Shown: positions 1 through 5,325, counted from the stretch's first letter. The stretch is DNA of 5,325 nucleotides from Desulfobacteraceae bacterium (GCA_027031325.1 JALVRI010000290.1:1-5325); one strand, 5' to 3'. Notes: generated from the sequence alone by a model not told the origin. Made by a program: numbers and translations.

Positions 1-13
1 AGGCAAGGCGAGC

Positions 14-19
14 AAGGAG
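14..19 (+). promoter_or_regulatory. Ribosome-binding site choosing the hutI start
   Basis: AAGGAG lies 6 nt before the ATG at 26 and 0 nt before the ATG at 20. This spacing favours initiation at 26. A third in-frame ATG at 38 is 18 nt away, too far for this site. The first 25 bases hold no other assignable feature; they may be the tail of an upstream gene. Confidence 0.65.
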
Positions 20-25
20 ATGCCC

Positions 26-1306
26 ATGGCAGCCGACATGGTGATCAAAAACGCGGCCCAGTTGGTAACCTGCAGCGGTTTCGGACCCAGGTGCGGTTCG
101 CGCCGGATGAACGATCTCGGCCTGATCGAAGACGGCACGGTGGTGATCACAGGCGGTGTCATCGAGGCTGCCGGTGTTACCGCCGAGGTGTTGGACGGCC
201 GTGATCTTTCAGGCTACCGTATTATCGATGCCGCCGGCAAGGCGGTCTTGCCGGGTTTCGTGGACTCCCACACCCACTTTGTCTTCGGCGGTTACCGGGA
301 GGAGGAATTTTCATGGCGTCTGGCGGGCCGCAGCTACATGGAGATCCTGGAGCGTGGCGGGGGCATCCTAAGTACGGTCGAGGCCACCCGCAAGGCCGGA
401 AAAGAGGAGTTGCTGGACTCCGGGATGCGGAGGCTTGACAGCATGTTGGCCTTTGGTGTGACCACCGTCGAGGGAAAAAGCGGCTACGGCCTCGACCTTG
501 AAACCGAGATCAAACAGCTCCAGGTAATGGCCGAGCTCGACCGCCGCCACCCGGTGGATGTGGTGTCCACCTTTCTGGGTGCCCATGCCGTTGCCCCGGC
601 TTACCGGGGCCGCGGCGACGAGTATATCGATTTGGTTGTCCGGAAGGTCATGCCGCAAGTGGCCGATGCCGACTTGGCCGAGTTTTGCGATGTTTTTTGC
701 GAACAAAACGTATTTTCCATCTCCCAGAGCCGGCGATTGCTCAAGGCGGCCGCGCAGATGGGCTTCAAGCTCACTTTGCACGCCGACGAGATGGTGGCCC
801 TGGGCGGGGCCGAACTGGCAGCCGAGCTGGGGGCGGTGTCGGCCGACCACCTTCTCCAGGCAAGTGACGCCGGAATTGCCGCCATGGCTGCAAAAGGGGT
901 CGTGGCAACCTTGCTGCCGGGTACGGCTTTCAGCCTCAGGGAGCCTTACGCCCGGGGCCGGCAGATGATTGATGCCGGTTGCGCCGTGGCCCTGGCCACC
1001 GATTTCAACCCCGGCAGTTGTTTCAGCGAATCGGTACCCCTGGTCATGGCCCTGGCCTGCCTTTACATGGACCTGACCCCGGAAGAGGCCGTTTGCGCCA
1101 TGACAATCAATGGTGCGGCCGCCGTGGGCCGGGCGGACAGGATCGGCAGCATCGATCCGGGCAAGGCCGGGGACCTGGTCATTCTGGAGTTTCCCTCTTA
1201 CAAGTTTATTCCTTACCACGTGGGGGTAAACTGTGTTGAAAAGGTGATCAAGAACGGGGAATTGGTTTTCGACAAGTCAAATTCGAGGCGAGGTAAAGGA
1301 TGCTGA
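26..1306 (+). CDS. hutI: Imidazolonepropionase (histidine degradation)
   Basis: Cytoplasmic metal-dependent amidohydrolase that hydrolyses 4-imidazolone-5-propionate to N-formimino-L-glutamate, the third step of histidine catabolism. Family motifs run in order (numbered from the ATG at 26): the metal pair HTH in VDSHTHFVFGGYR (His82, His84), the substrate-loop motif ERGGGILSTV (about 109-118), GVTTVEGKSGYGLDL (144-158), FLGAHAV (183-189), FCDVFCEQNVFS (220-231), LHADE with metal ligand His252 and probable catalytic Glu255, SADH with His275, and LATDFNPGSC with metal ligand Asp326. All expected metal and catalytic residues are present. At 426 aa the length is normal for the family. An in-frame ATG at 20 exists, but AAGGAG at 14-19 directly abuts it and sits 6 nt before the ATG at 26, so 26 is preferred. 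The basic C-terminal tail is poorly conserved. The last 7 nt overlap the next gene, pointing to translational coupling. Function is very secure; the exact start is slightly less so. Confidence 0.96.
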   Translation: MAADMVIKNAAQLVTCSGFGPRCGSRRMNDLGLIEDGTVVITGGVIEAAGVTAEVLDGRDLSGYRIIDAAGKAVLPGFVDSHTHFVFGGYREEEFSWRLAGRSYMEILERGGGILSTVEATRKAGKEELLDSGMRRLDSMLAFGVTTVEGKSGYGLDLETEIKQLQVMAELDRRHPVDVVSTFLGAHAVAPAYRGRGDEYIDLVVRKVMPQVADADLAEFCDVFCEQNVFSISQSRRLLKAAAQMGFKLTLHADEMVALGGAELAAELGAVSADHLLQASDAGIAAMAAKGVVATLLPGTAFSLREPYARGRQMIDAGCAVALATDFNPGSCFSESVPLVMALACLYMDLTPEEAVCAMTINGAAAVGRADRIGSIDPGKAGDLVILEFPSYKFIPYHVGVNCVEKVIKNGELVFDKSNSRRGKGC

Positions 1307-1917
1307 CAAAGTTGAGCGTTGAGCAGTTTCTGGCCAGGACGGCCTCGCGCCAACCAGTCCCGGGCGGTGGAAGCGTCGCTGCCCTGGCCGCTGCCCTGGC
1401 CGCCGCCCTGGCGCAGATGGTTGCCGGCCTGACCTGCGGCCGGTCCGCCTATGCCCGGGTGGAGCCGCAGATGGAGGACCTCAAAAGCAGGGCGGCGGAT
1501 CTTCAGACTTCATTACAGTCGGACGTTGATCGTGACTCCGAGGCATACGGCCGGGTAATGGCGGCTTTCAAGCTGCCCAAGGAAAGCCGGGAGCAACGCA
1601 GCCGCCGCAGCCAGGCCGTCCAGGAGGCCTTCAAGCAAGCCGCCCGGGTTCCCCTGGAAGTTTCGCGCAAGGCCCTGGAGGTAATGCAGCTTGCCGTTCA
1701 GGCCCTGGAAATGGGCAATCCCAACGCCCGGACAGATGCGGCAGTAGGCCTGATGATGGCCCGCAGCGCTGCCCTGGGAGCCATTATGAACGTCAGGATC
1801 AACCTGGAGTCGATCCGGGACGAGCAGTTCGTGCGCCAAACAGAGCAGCAGGTGCAGGCCGTGCGGGCCGAGGTGGTCGGGCTGGAAAGCAAGGCCCTGG
1901 AAAAGGCCGGCCTTTGA
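1300..1917 (+). CDS. fchA: Formimino-THF cyclodeaminase (FTCD_C / FchA family)
   Basis: Cytoplasmic enzyme of the FTCD C-terminal family. It converts 5-formimino-THF to 5,10-methenyl-THF plus ammonia. At 205 aa it is a standalone domain of usual length, not fused to a formiminotransferase as in animal FTCD. Visible motifs are PVPGGGSVAAL (residues 19-29, the glycine-rich family hallmark), an alanine-rich helix (about 26-43), SDVDRDSEAYGRVMAAFKLPK (about 74-94), GNPNARTDAAVG (139-150) and NVRINL (164-169). The protein is mostly helical, as the family is. The ATG lies within the end of hutI (shared ATGCTGA), with GAGG at 1290-1293 spaced 6 nt, so expression is probably coupled to hutI. It ends in two consecutive TGA stops (1915-1920). 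Next to hutI, a role in the folate branch of histidine breakdown is likely; the same enzyme also serves purine fermentation through formiminoglycine. A role in serine-cycle-like methenyl-THF cyclohydrolase activity cannot be excluded from sequence. Confidence 0.9.
   Translation: MLTKLSVEQFLARTASRQPVPGGGSVAALAAALAAALAQMVAGLTCGRSAYARVEPQMEDLKSRAADLQTSLQSDVDRDSEAYGRVMAAFKLPKESREQRSRRSQAVQEAFKQAARVPLEVSRKALEVMQLAVQALEMGNPNARTDAAVGLMMARSAALGAIMNVRINLESIRDEQFVRQTEQQVQAVRAEVVGLESKALEKAGL
1381..1416 (+). repeat. Three tandem 12-bp repeats inside fchA
   Basis: Three consecutive 12-bp units, GCCCTGGCCGCT, GCCCTGGCCGCC and GCCCTGGCGCAG, encode ALAA-ALAA-ALAQ (FchA residues 28-39). The first two differ by one base and the third by a few. 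They lie in the alanine-rich helix after the PGGGS motif, which is normally Ala-rich in this family. The repeat may therefore reflect codon choice within a conserved helix, not a recent expansion. Confidence 0.6.
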
Positions 1918-1983
1918 TGAGAATCCGGTCCCAAGCGGCCGTTGCGGCTGTGTGAGAATGTTCTCCCATGGGTTTTCTGCCGC

Positions 1984-2016
1984 CCGGCCTCTGAAATTAC
2001 CGGCCGGCTCCCGGCC
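1984..2016 (+). promoter_or_regulatory. Possible mutually exclusive stems (CCGGCC-GGCCGG-CCGGCC)
   Basis: The central GGCCGG (2002-2007) can pair perfectly with CCGGCC upstream (1984-1989, 12-nt loop) or with CCGGCC downstream (2011-2016, 3-nt loop CTC). Both 6-bp stems are pure G-C, and only one can form at a time. No T-tract follows the downstream stem, so a standard terminator or attenuator is not shown. Such repeats also arise by chance in GC-rich DNA. Confidence 0.25.
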
Positions 2017-2057
2017 TGCGGTCCCGGGCTTCCGATTCATGAGCTTGTCCCCAGGGG

Positions 2058-2080
2058 CGGTTTCGATCGGCCGACAACCG
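2058..2080 (+). promoter_or_regulatory. Bulged hairpin upstream of the transporter operon
   Basis: CGGTT (2058-2062) pairs with AACCG (2076-2080), then TCG (2063-2065) with CGA (2072-2074). This gives 8 base pairs with one bulged C (2075) and a 6-nt loop. The stem ends 30 nt before the livH ATG. The bases that follow (AATTAGTTACT) are AT-richer but not a T-run, so termination is not well supported. A 5' UTR structure or, with the central palindrome TCGGCCGA, a protein-binding site are the alternatives. Confidence 0.3.
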
Positions 2081-2110
2081 AATTAGTTACTCGATCAGCG
2101 GGGAAGTTGG

Positions 2111-2974
2111 ATGCATCTTTTTCTTGAACAACTGCTCAACGGTATTGCCATGGGGTCGATCTACGCCCTGGTGACCTTGGGGCTGGCCCTGGTTTACGGA
2201 ATCCTGCGTATCCTCCACGTTGCCCATGCCGCCATCTACACGGTGGGGGCTTATGTCGGCCTGGCCGTTTTCAAGCTGAGCGGAAGCCTGTTGCTGGGAT
2301 TTGGAGGGGCCATGGTTTTTTGCGCAGCCCTGGGAGTGGCGATAGAGCGTTTTGTGTATTATCCCCTGCTCAAGTATCCTCCCTACGTTCCCCTGATCGG
2401 AAGCATTGCCGTCATGCTTGCCATCGAAGAGCTCTGCCGGCTGGTGGCAGGCCCCTATATCCTTACCTTTCCGGCCAAGCTTCCCTTGGCCGCCGTCAAG
2501 CTCGGCAACGTTACCATTTCGTCAACCCTCATGGCTGTTTACGCCATCACGGCCCTGGTGCTGGCAATCCTGTGGTACATAACGACCAGGACCGAAATCG
2601 GGCTTGCCATGCGTGCAACCAGCCAGGACATGGCCATTGCCGATGCCATGGGGATCAACAGCCACCGGGTGGTAAGCGCAACCTTCGTCCTGGGGTCGGC
2701 CATCGCCGCCGTGGCCGGCGTGCTGGTGGGCATATATTACAACCAGGTCTATCCGACCATGGGCGCGGTTCCGGCCTACAAGACCCTGGCCCTGATCGTG
2801 GTGGGAGGGATGGGCTCGGTACCCGGCGCGGTGATAGCATCCTTGTTGCTGGGAGTGGCCGAGACCCTGCTGATCGGCTATGCCCGGATTCCGCTGCCCC
2901 GGGATGCCCTGGCTTTCATCGCCATGATCGCGGTCCTGATGTGGCGTTCGGAAGGATTGCTCGGATCCAGGTAA
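2111..2974 (+). CDS. livH: Branched-chain amino-acid-type ABC permease (LivH family)
   Basis: Integral membrane subunit of a HAAT-family importer, expected to pair with the LivM-type protein encoded downstream to form the transport channel. The 287 aa show about eight hydrophobic segments (roughly 8-32, 36-55, 60-80, 93-113, 138-157, 188-210, 223-252 and 264-277). Family features are the N-terminal LNGIAMGSIYALVTLGLAL, the AHAAIYTVGAY stretch, the ATPase-coupling loop RATSQDMAIADAMGIN (168-183) and the C-terminal GGMGSVPGAVIASLLLG (232-248). Length matches the family. The position that usually reads NFAHG in LivH reads HVAHA here (36-40). Only a weak GGGGAAG-like ribosome-binding site precedes the ATG. 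It is the first gene of the liv block; livM follows after 13 nt. Family and role are secure, but substrate is unknown: leucine-type amino acids, histidine, other polar amino acids or amides are all possible. Confidence 0.92.
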   Translation: MHLFLEQLLNGIAMGSIYALVTLGLALVYGILRILHVAHAAIYTVGAYVGLAVFKLSGSLLLGFGGAMVFCAALGVAIERFVYYPLLKYPPYVPLIGSIAVMLAIEELCRLVAGPYILTFPAKLPLAAVKLGNVTISSTLMAVYAITALVLAILWYITTRTEIGLAMRATSQDMAIADAMGINSHRVVSATFVLGSAIAAVAGVLVGIYYNQVYPTMGAVPAYKTLALIVVGGMGSVPGAVIASLLLGVAETLLIGYARIPLPRDALAFIAMIAVLMWRSEGLLGSR

Positions 2975-2980
2975 GGAGGG
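2973..2980 (+). promoter_or_regulatory. Strong ribosome-binding site for UUG-started livM
   Basis: AAGGAGGG begins inside the livH TAA stop (2972-2974) and ends 7 nt before the TTG at 2988. This near-perfect Shine-Dalgarno site at good spacing justifies the non-AUG start, since no ATG or GTG occurs nearby in frame. Ribosomes finishing livH would stop on top of this site, so the two genes are likely coupled. Confidence 0.8.
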
Positions 2981-2987
2981 AAGACTT

Positions 2988-3872
2988 TTGAGCGGATACC
3001 TGATCACCATTGCCACCATCGTCGTCATCAATGCCATCGTGGTCTGCGGCCTCAACGTGATAGTAGGTTATGCCGGGCAGATTTCCCTGGGGCACGCCGC
3101 CTTTTTCGGCATCGGGGCCTACAGTGCCGCCATCCTGGCCACCAAGGCGGGCCTGTCCTTCTGGGCGTCCCTGCCCATGGTGGTGATAATCAGCGGCCTG
3201 GTGGGCCTGCTGCTGGGCCTTCCCAGCCTTAGGGTGAAGGAGGATTTCCTGGCCATTACCACAATCGGCATAAACTTCATCGTCGAAGCCGTCTTCTTGT
3301 ACATTCCCTTTTTCGGAGGCGCCCTGGGTATCGGCGGTATCCCCAGGATTTATCTTTTCGGCCTCAAGCTGAAGGGTTTTTCCTTTTTCCTGCTTTGCCT
3401 GGCTTTCCTGGTCCTGGTGATGCTGGCCTGCTGGTGGTTTGCCCGCTGCTGGGCCGGGCTGGCCTGTTTCGCCTTACGCGAAGACGAGCAGGCCGCGGCT
3501 TCCATGGGAATCTCCCCGGTCAGGTTCAAGCTCCTGGCCTTTGTGGTCGGTACGGCCATGGCCGGCCTGGCAGGAGCCCTCTATGCCCATTACATGCGTT
3601 TCATAAGCGCCAGTGATTTTTCGTTTCCGGTTTCCATCACCCTGCTGAGCATGCTGGTGCTGGGAGGCATGGGCAAGCTCTGGGCCCCGCTGCTGGGAGC
3701 CGCCATCCTGGGAGCCCTGCCGGAAATCTTTCGCCCCCTGGTGGAATACAGGATTCTGTTTTACACGGCCGTCTTGTTGCTGATGATCCGCTTTCAGCCA
3801 TCGGGTCTGCTGGGAGACGATAGCCTGGCCCGCAAAGTGCTGGCCAGGGTCGTTCCGGGAGGGCGTTCATGA
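2988..3872 (+). CDS. livM: Branched-chain amino-acid-type ABC permease (LivM family)
   Basis: Second integral membrane subunit of the importer, predicted partner of LivH. It is 294 aa from a TTG start supported by a strong ribosome-binding site. Hydrophobic segments cover most of the protein. Diagnostic stretches are GYAGQISLGHAAFFGIGAY (27-45), the LRVKEDFLAITTIGI stretch (81-95), the coupling loop ALREDEQAAASMGI (162-175) that would contact the ATPase, GALYAHYMRFISASDF (196-211), LVLGGMGKLWAPLLGA (223-238) and the PSGLLG tail (271-276). These match the LivM subfamily and not LivH. Length is typical for shorter LivM proteins; it lacks the long N-terminal extension of the enterobacterial form. 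The stop overlaps the livG start (ATGA at 3869-3872), so the two are translationally coupled. Confidence in family is high; substrate cannot be read from sequence. Confidence 0.93.
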   Translation: MSGYLITIATIVVINAIVVCGLNVIVGYAGQISLGHAAFFGIGAYSAAILATKAGLSFWASLPMVVIISGLVGLLLGLPSLRVKEDFLAITTIGINFIVEAVFLYIPFFGGALGIGGIPRIYLFGLKLKGFSFFLLCLAFLVLVMLACWWFARCWAGLACFALREDEQAAASMGISPVRFKLLAFVVGTAMAGLAGALYAHYMRFISASDFSFPVSITLLSMLVLGGMGKLWAPLLGAAILGALPEIFRPLVEYRILFYTAVLLLMIRFQPSGLLGDDSLARKVLARVVPGGRS

Positions 3873-4642
3873 AGCAGCCGTTGCTCAAGGTGGAAGGTTT
3901 GCGCAAGCATTTCGGGGGGCTCAAGGCCGTGGACGGCGTCGATTTCCAGGTGGACCGGGGTGAAATACTGGGCATCCTGGGCCCCAACGGGGCGGGCAAA
4001 ACTGTTTGTTTCAACATGATCTCCGGTATTTACAAGCCAACAGGGGGCAGGATATTTTTCGACCGGGCGCGTACCGACGGACTTCCGCCATTCAGGCTGG
4101 CAGCCATGGGTTTGGGCCGGACTTTCCAGATCGTCAAGCCTTTCACCTCCCTGACGGTGCTCGAAAACGTTCTTGTTGCCAGGGGGATTGCACACTACGG
4201 TCGCTTCAGGCGTATCTGGGGCCCATGGCGTTCAAAAGACCAGGTCGCGGCGGCCATGGGGATCCTGGAACAGGTGGGACTGGCGGAGCTGGCCGGACGC
4301 AAGGCGGGTTTGCTGCCCTTGGGTAACTTGCGGCGGCTGGAGATAGCCCGGGCCATGGTGGTGGGGCGGAAGCTGATCCTGCTGGATGAATCCTTTTCCG
4401 GGCTGCGCCACGGCGAGGTATCGAGGCTGGAGGACTTGATCCGCACCATCAGGCAGATGGGGATTACAGTCCTGTTGATCGAACACAACCTCAGGGTCTC
4501 GATGAAGCTGTGCGACCGGATCGTTGTCCTGGACCACGGACGCAAGCTGGCCGAGGGGACTGCCGAACAGATTCAGTCAAACCAGCAGGTCATAGAGGCC
4601 TACCTGGGACGCCGAAGGAGGAAGAATGCTGCTGGAGGTTGA
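3869..4642 (+). CDS. livG: ABC importer ATPase, LivG type, with degenerate signature
   Basis: Cytoplasmic ATP-binding subunit of the importer, 257 aa, close to the usual LivG length. Motifs: A-loop Phe15, Walker A GPNGAGKT (38-45), Q-loop Gln87 in GRTFQ, Walker B LILLDE (169-174) with catalytic Glu174, and H-switch His206 in LLIEH. The LivG-style end IEAYLG is present. Odd points: Walker A is followed by Val-Cys where Thr-Leu is usual. The ABC signature reads LPLGN (149-153) where LivG proteins usually have LSYGQ or LAYGQ. The D-loop region reads SGLRHGE where GLNPxE is usual, and the DEP proline is Ser175. RRLEIARA after the signature is intact, so this is the correct alignment and not a frameshift. 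A ribosome-binding site GGGAGGG (3857-3863) lies 5 nt before the ATG, which is embedded in the livM stop. It ends in a basic RRRRK tail, 17 nt of whose coding end overlap livF. Confidence 0.93.
   Translation: MKQPLLKVEGLRKHFGGLKAVDGVDFQVDRGEILGILGPNGAGKTVCFNMISGIYKPTGGRIFFDRARTDGLPPFRLAAMGLGRTFQIVKPFTSLTVLENVLVARGIAHYGRFRRIWGPWRSKDQVAAAMGILEQVGLAELAGRKAGLLPLGNLRRLEIARAMVVGRKLILLDESFSGLRHGEVSRLEDLIRTIRQMGITVLLIEHNLRVSMKLCDRIVVLDHGRKLAEGTAEQIQSNQQVIEAYLGRRRRKNAAGG
4615..4621 (+). promoter_or_regulatory. Ribosome-binding site of livF inside livG
   Basis: AAGGAGG lies within the last codons of livG, 4 nt before the livF ATG at 4626. It supports that start and tight coupling of the two ATPase genes. 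The purine-rich stretch also encodes part of the basic RRRRK tail of LivG, so the tail may partly be a by-product of carrying this site. Confidence 0.7.
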
Positions 4643-5325
4643 AAACCTGCATATCGCCTACGGTGACATCAAAGCCGTCAGCGGGGTCAGCTTCGATCTG
4701 GAAGAAGGCGAGTTGGTGTCGATCATCGGGGCCAACGGTGCCGGCAAGACCTCTATCCTCAACGCCGTGATGGGCATAGTTGAAACGCGGCAAGGCCGGA
4801 TCTGTTTCCGGGAGCGGGACATCTCCAGCCGGCCGGCCTTCCGGCGCGCCCGGGATGGTATCCGCCTGGTGCCGGAACGGGCACGCATTTTTCCGCGCCT
4901 GACGGTGCATGAAAACCTGTTGGTGGGCGCTTACGGCCTGCGCAATAAAATCGACCTGGACCAGCGTTTCAAATGGCTCTATACCATGTTTCCCATCCTC
5001 GCAAAACGGCTTGACCAGCCGGCCAACACCATGTCCGGCGGTGAACAACAGCAACTGGCGATCGCGCGCGCCCTTGTTTCAGGCCCCAGTCTTCTGTTGG
5101 TGGACGAAGTTTCCATGGGCCTGATGCCCAAGCTGGCGGACGAGGTTTTTGAGCTCTTATACAGGCTCAACCGTGAACAAGGCCTGACCATCTTGCTGGT
5201 GGAACAGAACGCCGTGGCTTCGCTGGAGATTTCGAAGCGCGCCTACGTTCTGGAAACAGGCCGTCTTGTCCACCGGGGCGACGCGACCGAACTGTCCCGG
5301 GATGAAAGGATCAGGCAGGCCTATC
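4626..5325 (+). CDS. livF: ABC importer ATPase, LivF type (3' end cut by window)
   Basis: Second ATP-binding subunit, expected to form a heterodimer with LivG beneath the LivH/LivM channel. The reading frame is open to the window edge: 233 complete codons plus one base, ending in RQAY. LivF proteins usually end a few residues later (often after AYLG), so only the tail is missing. Motifs: A-loop Tyr12, Walker A GANGAGKT (35-42), the LivF-typical VPE-RIFPRLTVHENL stretch (82-98), signature MSGGEQQ (136-142), Walker B LLLVDE (156-161) with Glu161, and LLVEQN (190-195). In the last, Gln194 stands where other ABC ATPases have the H-switch histidine, as is usual in LivF. VPERAR replaces the common VPEGRR, and the DEP proline is Val162. 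The ATG lies 17 nt inside livG. The substrate-binding protein gene, absent here, may lie beyond this end. Confidence 0.93.
   Translation, partial: MLLEVENLHIAYGDIKAVSGVSFDLEEGELVSIIGANGAGKTSILNAVMGIVETRQGRICFRERDISSRPAFRRARDGIRLVPERARIFPRLTVHENLLVGAYGLRNKIDLDQRFKWLYTMFPILAKRLDQPANTMSGGEQQQLAIARALVSGPSLLLVDEVSMGLMPKLADEVFELLYRLNREQGLTILLVEQNAVASLEISKRAYVLETGRLVHRGDATELSRDERIRQAY

Larger units (their letters stand above)
1918..2110. other. Intergenic spacer between hut and liv blocks
   Basis: This 193-nt stretch is the only substantial non-coding space in the window. No convincing protein is encoded: the short TTG-initiated reading frame at 1942-2127 has no ribosome-binding site and overlaps livH. 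I see no clear -35/-10 pair, no sigma-54 box and no GC stem followed by a T-run, so neither a promoter nor an intrinsic terminator can be placed firmly. It does contain several inverted repeats: GAGAA-TG-TTCTC at 1954-1965, a CCGGCC/GGCCGG/CCGGCC set at 1984-2016 and a bulged stem at 2058-2080. It may separate two transcription units or carry a leader that controls the transporter genes. Confidence 0.6.

Noticed and set aside
368..1219. Long open frame of 283 codons on the minus strand opposite hutI
   Set aside because: It is fully antisense to a gene with every hutI motif, is rich in His, Gly and Gln as expected from reverse reading of GC-biased codons, and matches no family I recognise.
2002..2030. 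Intrinsic terminator after fchA
   Set aside because: A GC stem is present but no run of T residues follows it.
1513..2040. Minus-strand open frame of 175 codons across fchA and the spacer
   Set aside because: It is mostly antisense to fchA and has no recognisable domain; GC-rich coding DNA commonly yields such frames.
2061..2089. Possible sigma-70 promoter (TTTCGA, 17 nt, TAGTTA)
   Set aside because: Both hexamers match consensus poorly; spacing alone is not enough to call a promoter.
1942..2127. Small + strand open frame (61 codons) in the hut-liv spacer
   Set aside because: It has a TTG start without a ribosome-binding site, a composition unlike a real protein, and overlaps the livH start by 17 nt. 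I also considered a decayed substrate-binding protein but saw no signal peptide or family motif.
2522..3055. Minus-strand open frame of 177 codons opposite livH and livM
   Set aside because: It is antisense to clear membrane-protein genes and is a low-complexity His/Gly/Gln-rich shadow.
3693..3716. Direct repeat CTGGGAGCC (two copies 15 nt apart) in livM
   Set aside because: It encodes the repeated Leu-Gly-Ala of a normal transmembrane helix; codon bias explains it.
4232..4545. Minus-strand open frames opposite livG
   Set aside because: They are shadows of the LivG ATPase, which has intact Walker A, Walker B and H-switch motifs in the + frame.

Overview
This is a GC-rich bacterial window in which every supported gene lies on the + strand. 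It holds two functional blocks: the end of a histidine-degradation cluster, and a branched-chain-amino-acid-type (LivHMGF, HAAT family) ABC importer. Codons end mostly in G or C. Shine-Dalgarno sites are strong, one start codon is UUG, and a standalone formimino-THF cyclodeaminase (FchA type) is present. Together these would fit an anaerobic, amino-acid-using Firmicute (Peptococcaceae or Moorella-like) or a Desulfobacterota-type organism. The sequence alone does not settle the lineage.

Layout. 26-1306: imidazolonepropionase (hutI). 1300-1917: formimino-THF cyclodeaminase (fchA), overlapping hutI by 7 nt. 1918-2110: a 193-nt gap with no credible gene but several GC-rich inverted repeats; this is the only real intergenic space. 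2111-2974: LivH-type permease. 2988-3872: LivM-type permease, starting with UUG behind a strong ribosome-binding site that overlaps the livH stop. 3869-4642: LivG-type ATPase, sharing ATGA with livM. 4626-5325: LivF-type ATPase, overlapping livG by 17 nt and cut by the window edge a few residues before its expected end.

How the genes fit together. HutI opens the imidazolone ring to give N-formimino-glutamate. FchA releases ammonia from 5-formimino-THF to give 5,10-methenyl-THF, so the imidazole C1 unit can enter folate metabolism. The enzyme linking these two steps, a glutamate formiminotransferase, is not in the window, and neither are hutH or hutU. The importer has both permeases and both ATPases but no substrate-binding protein here. 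Its position beside hut genes suggests, but does not prove, that it imports histidine or another amino acid.

No new defence, mobile or RNA system is visible. The most notable signals are an unusually degenerate ABC signature motif and D-loop in LivG, which imply one canonical and one degenerate ATP site in the LivG/LivF dimer, and competing GC-rich stems in the gap between the two blocks.
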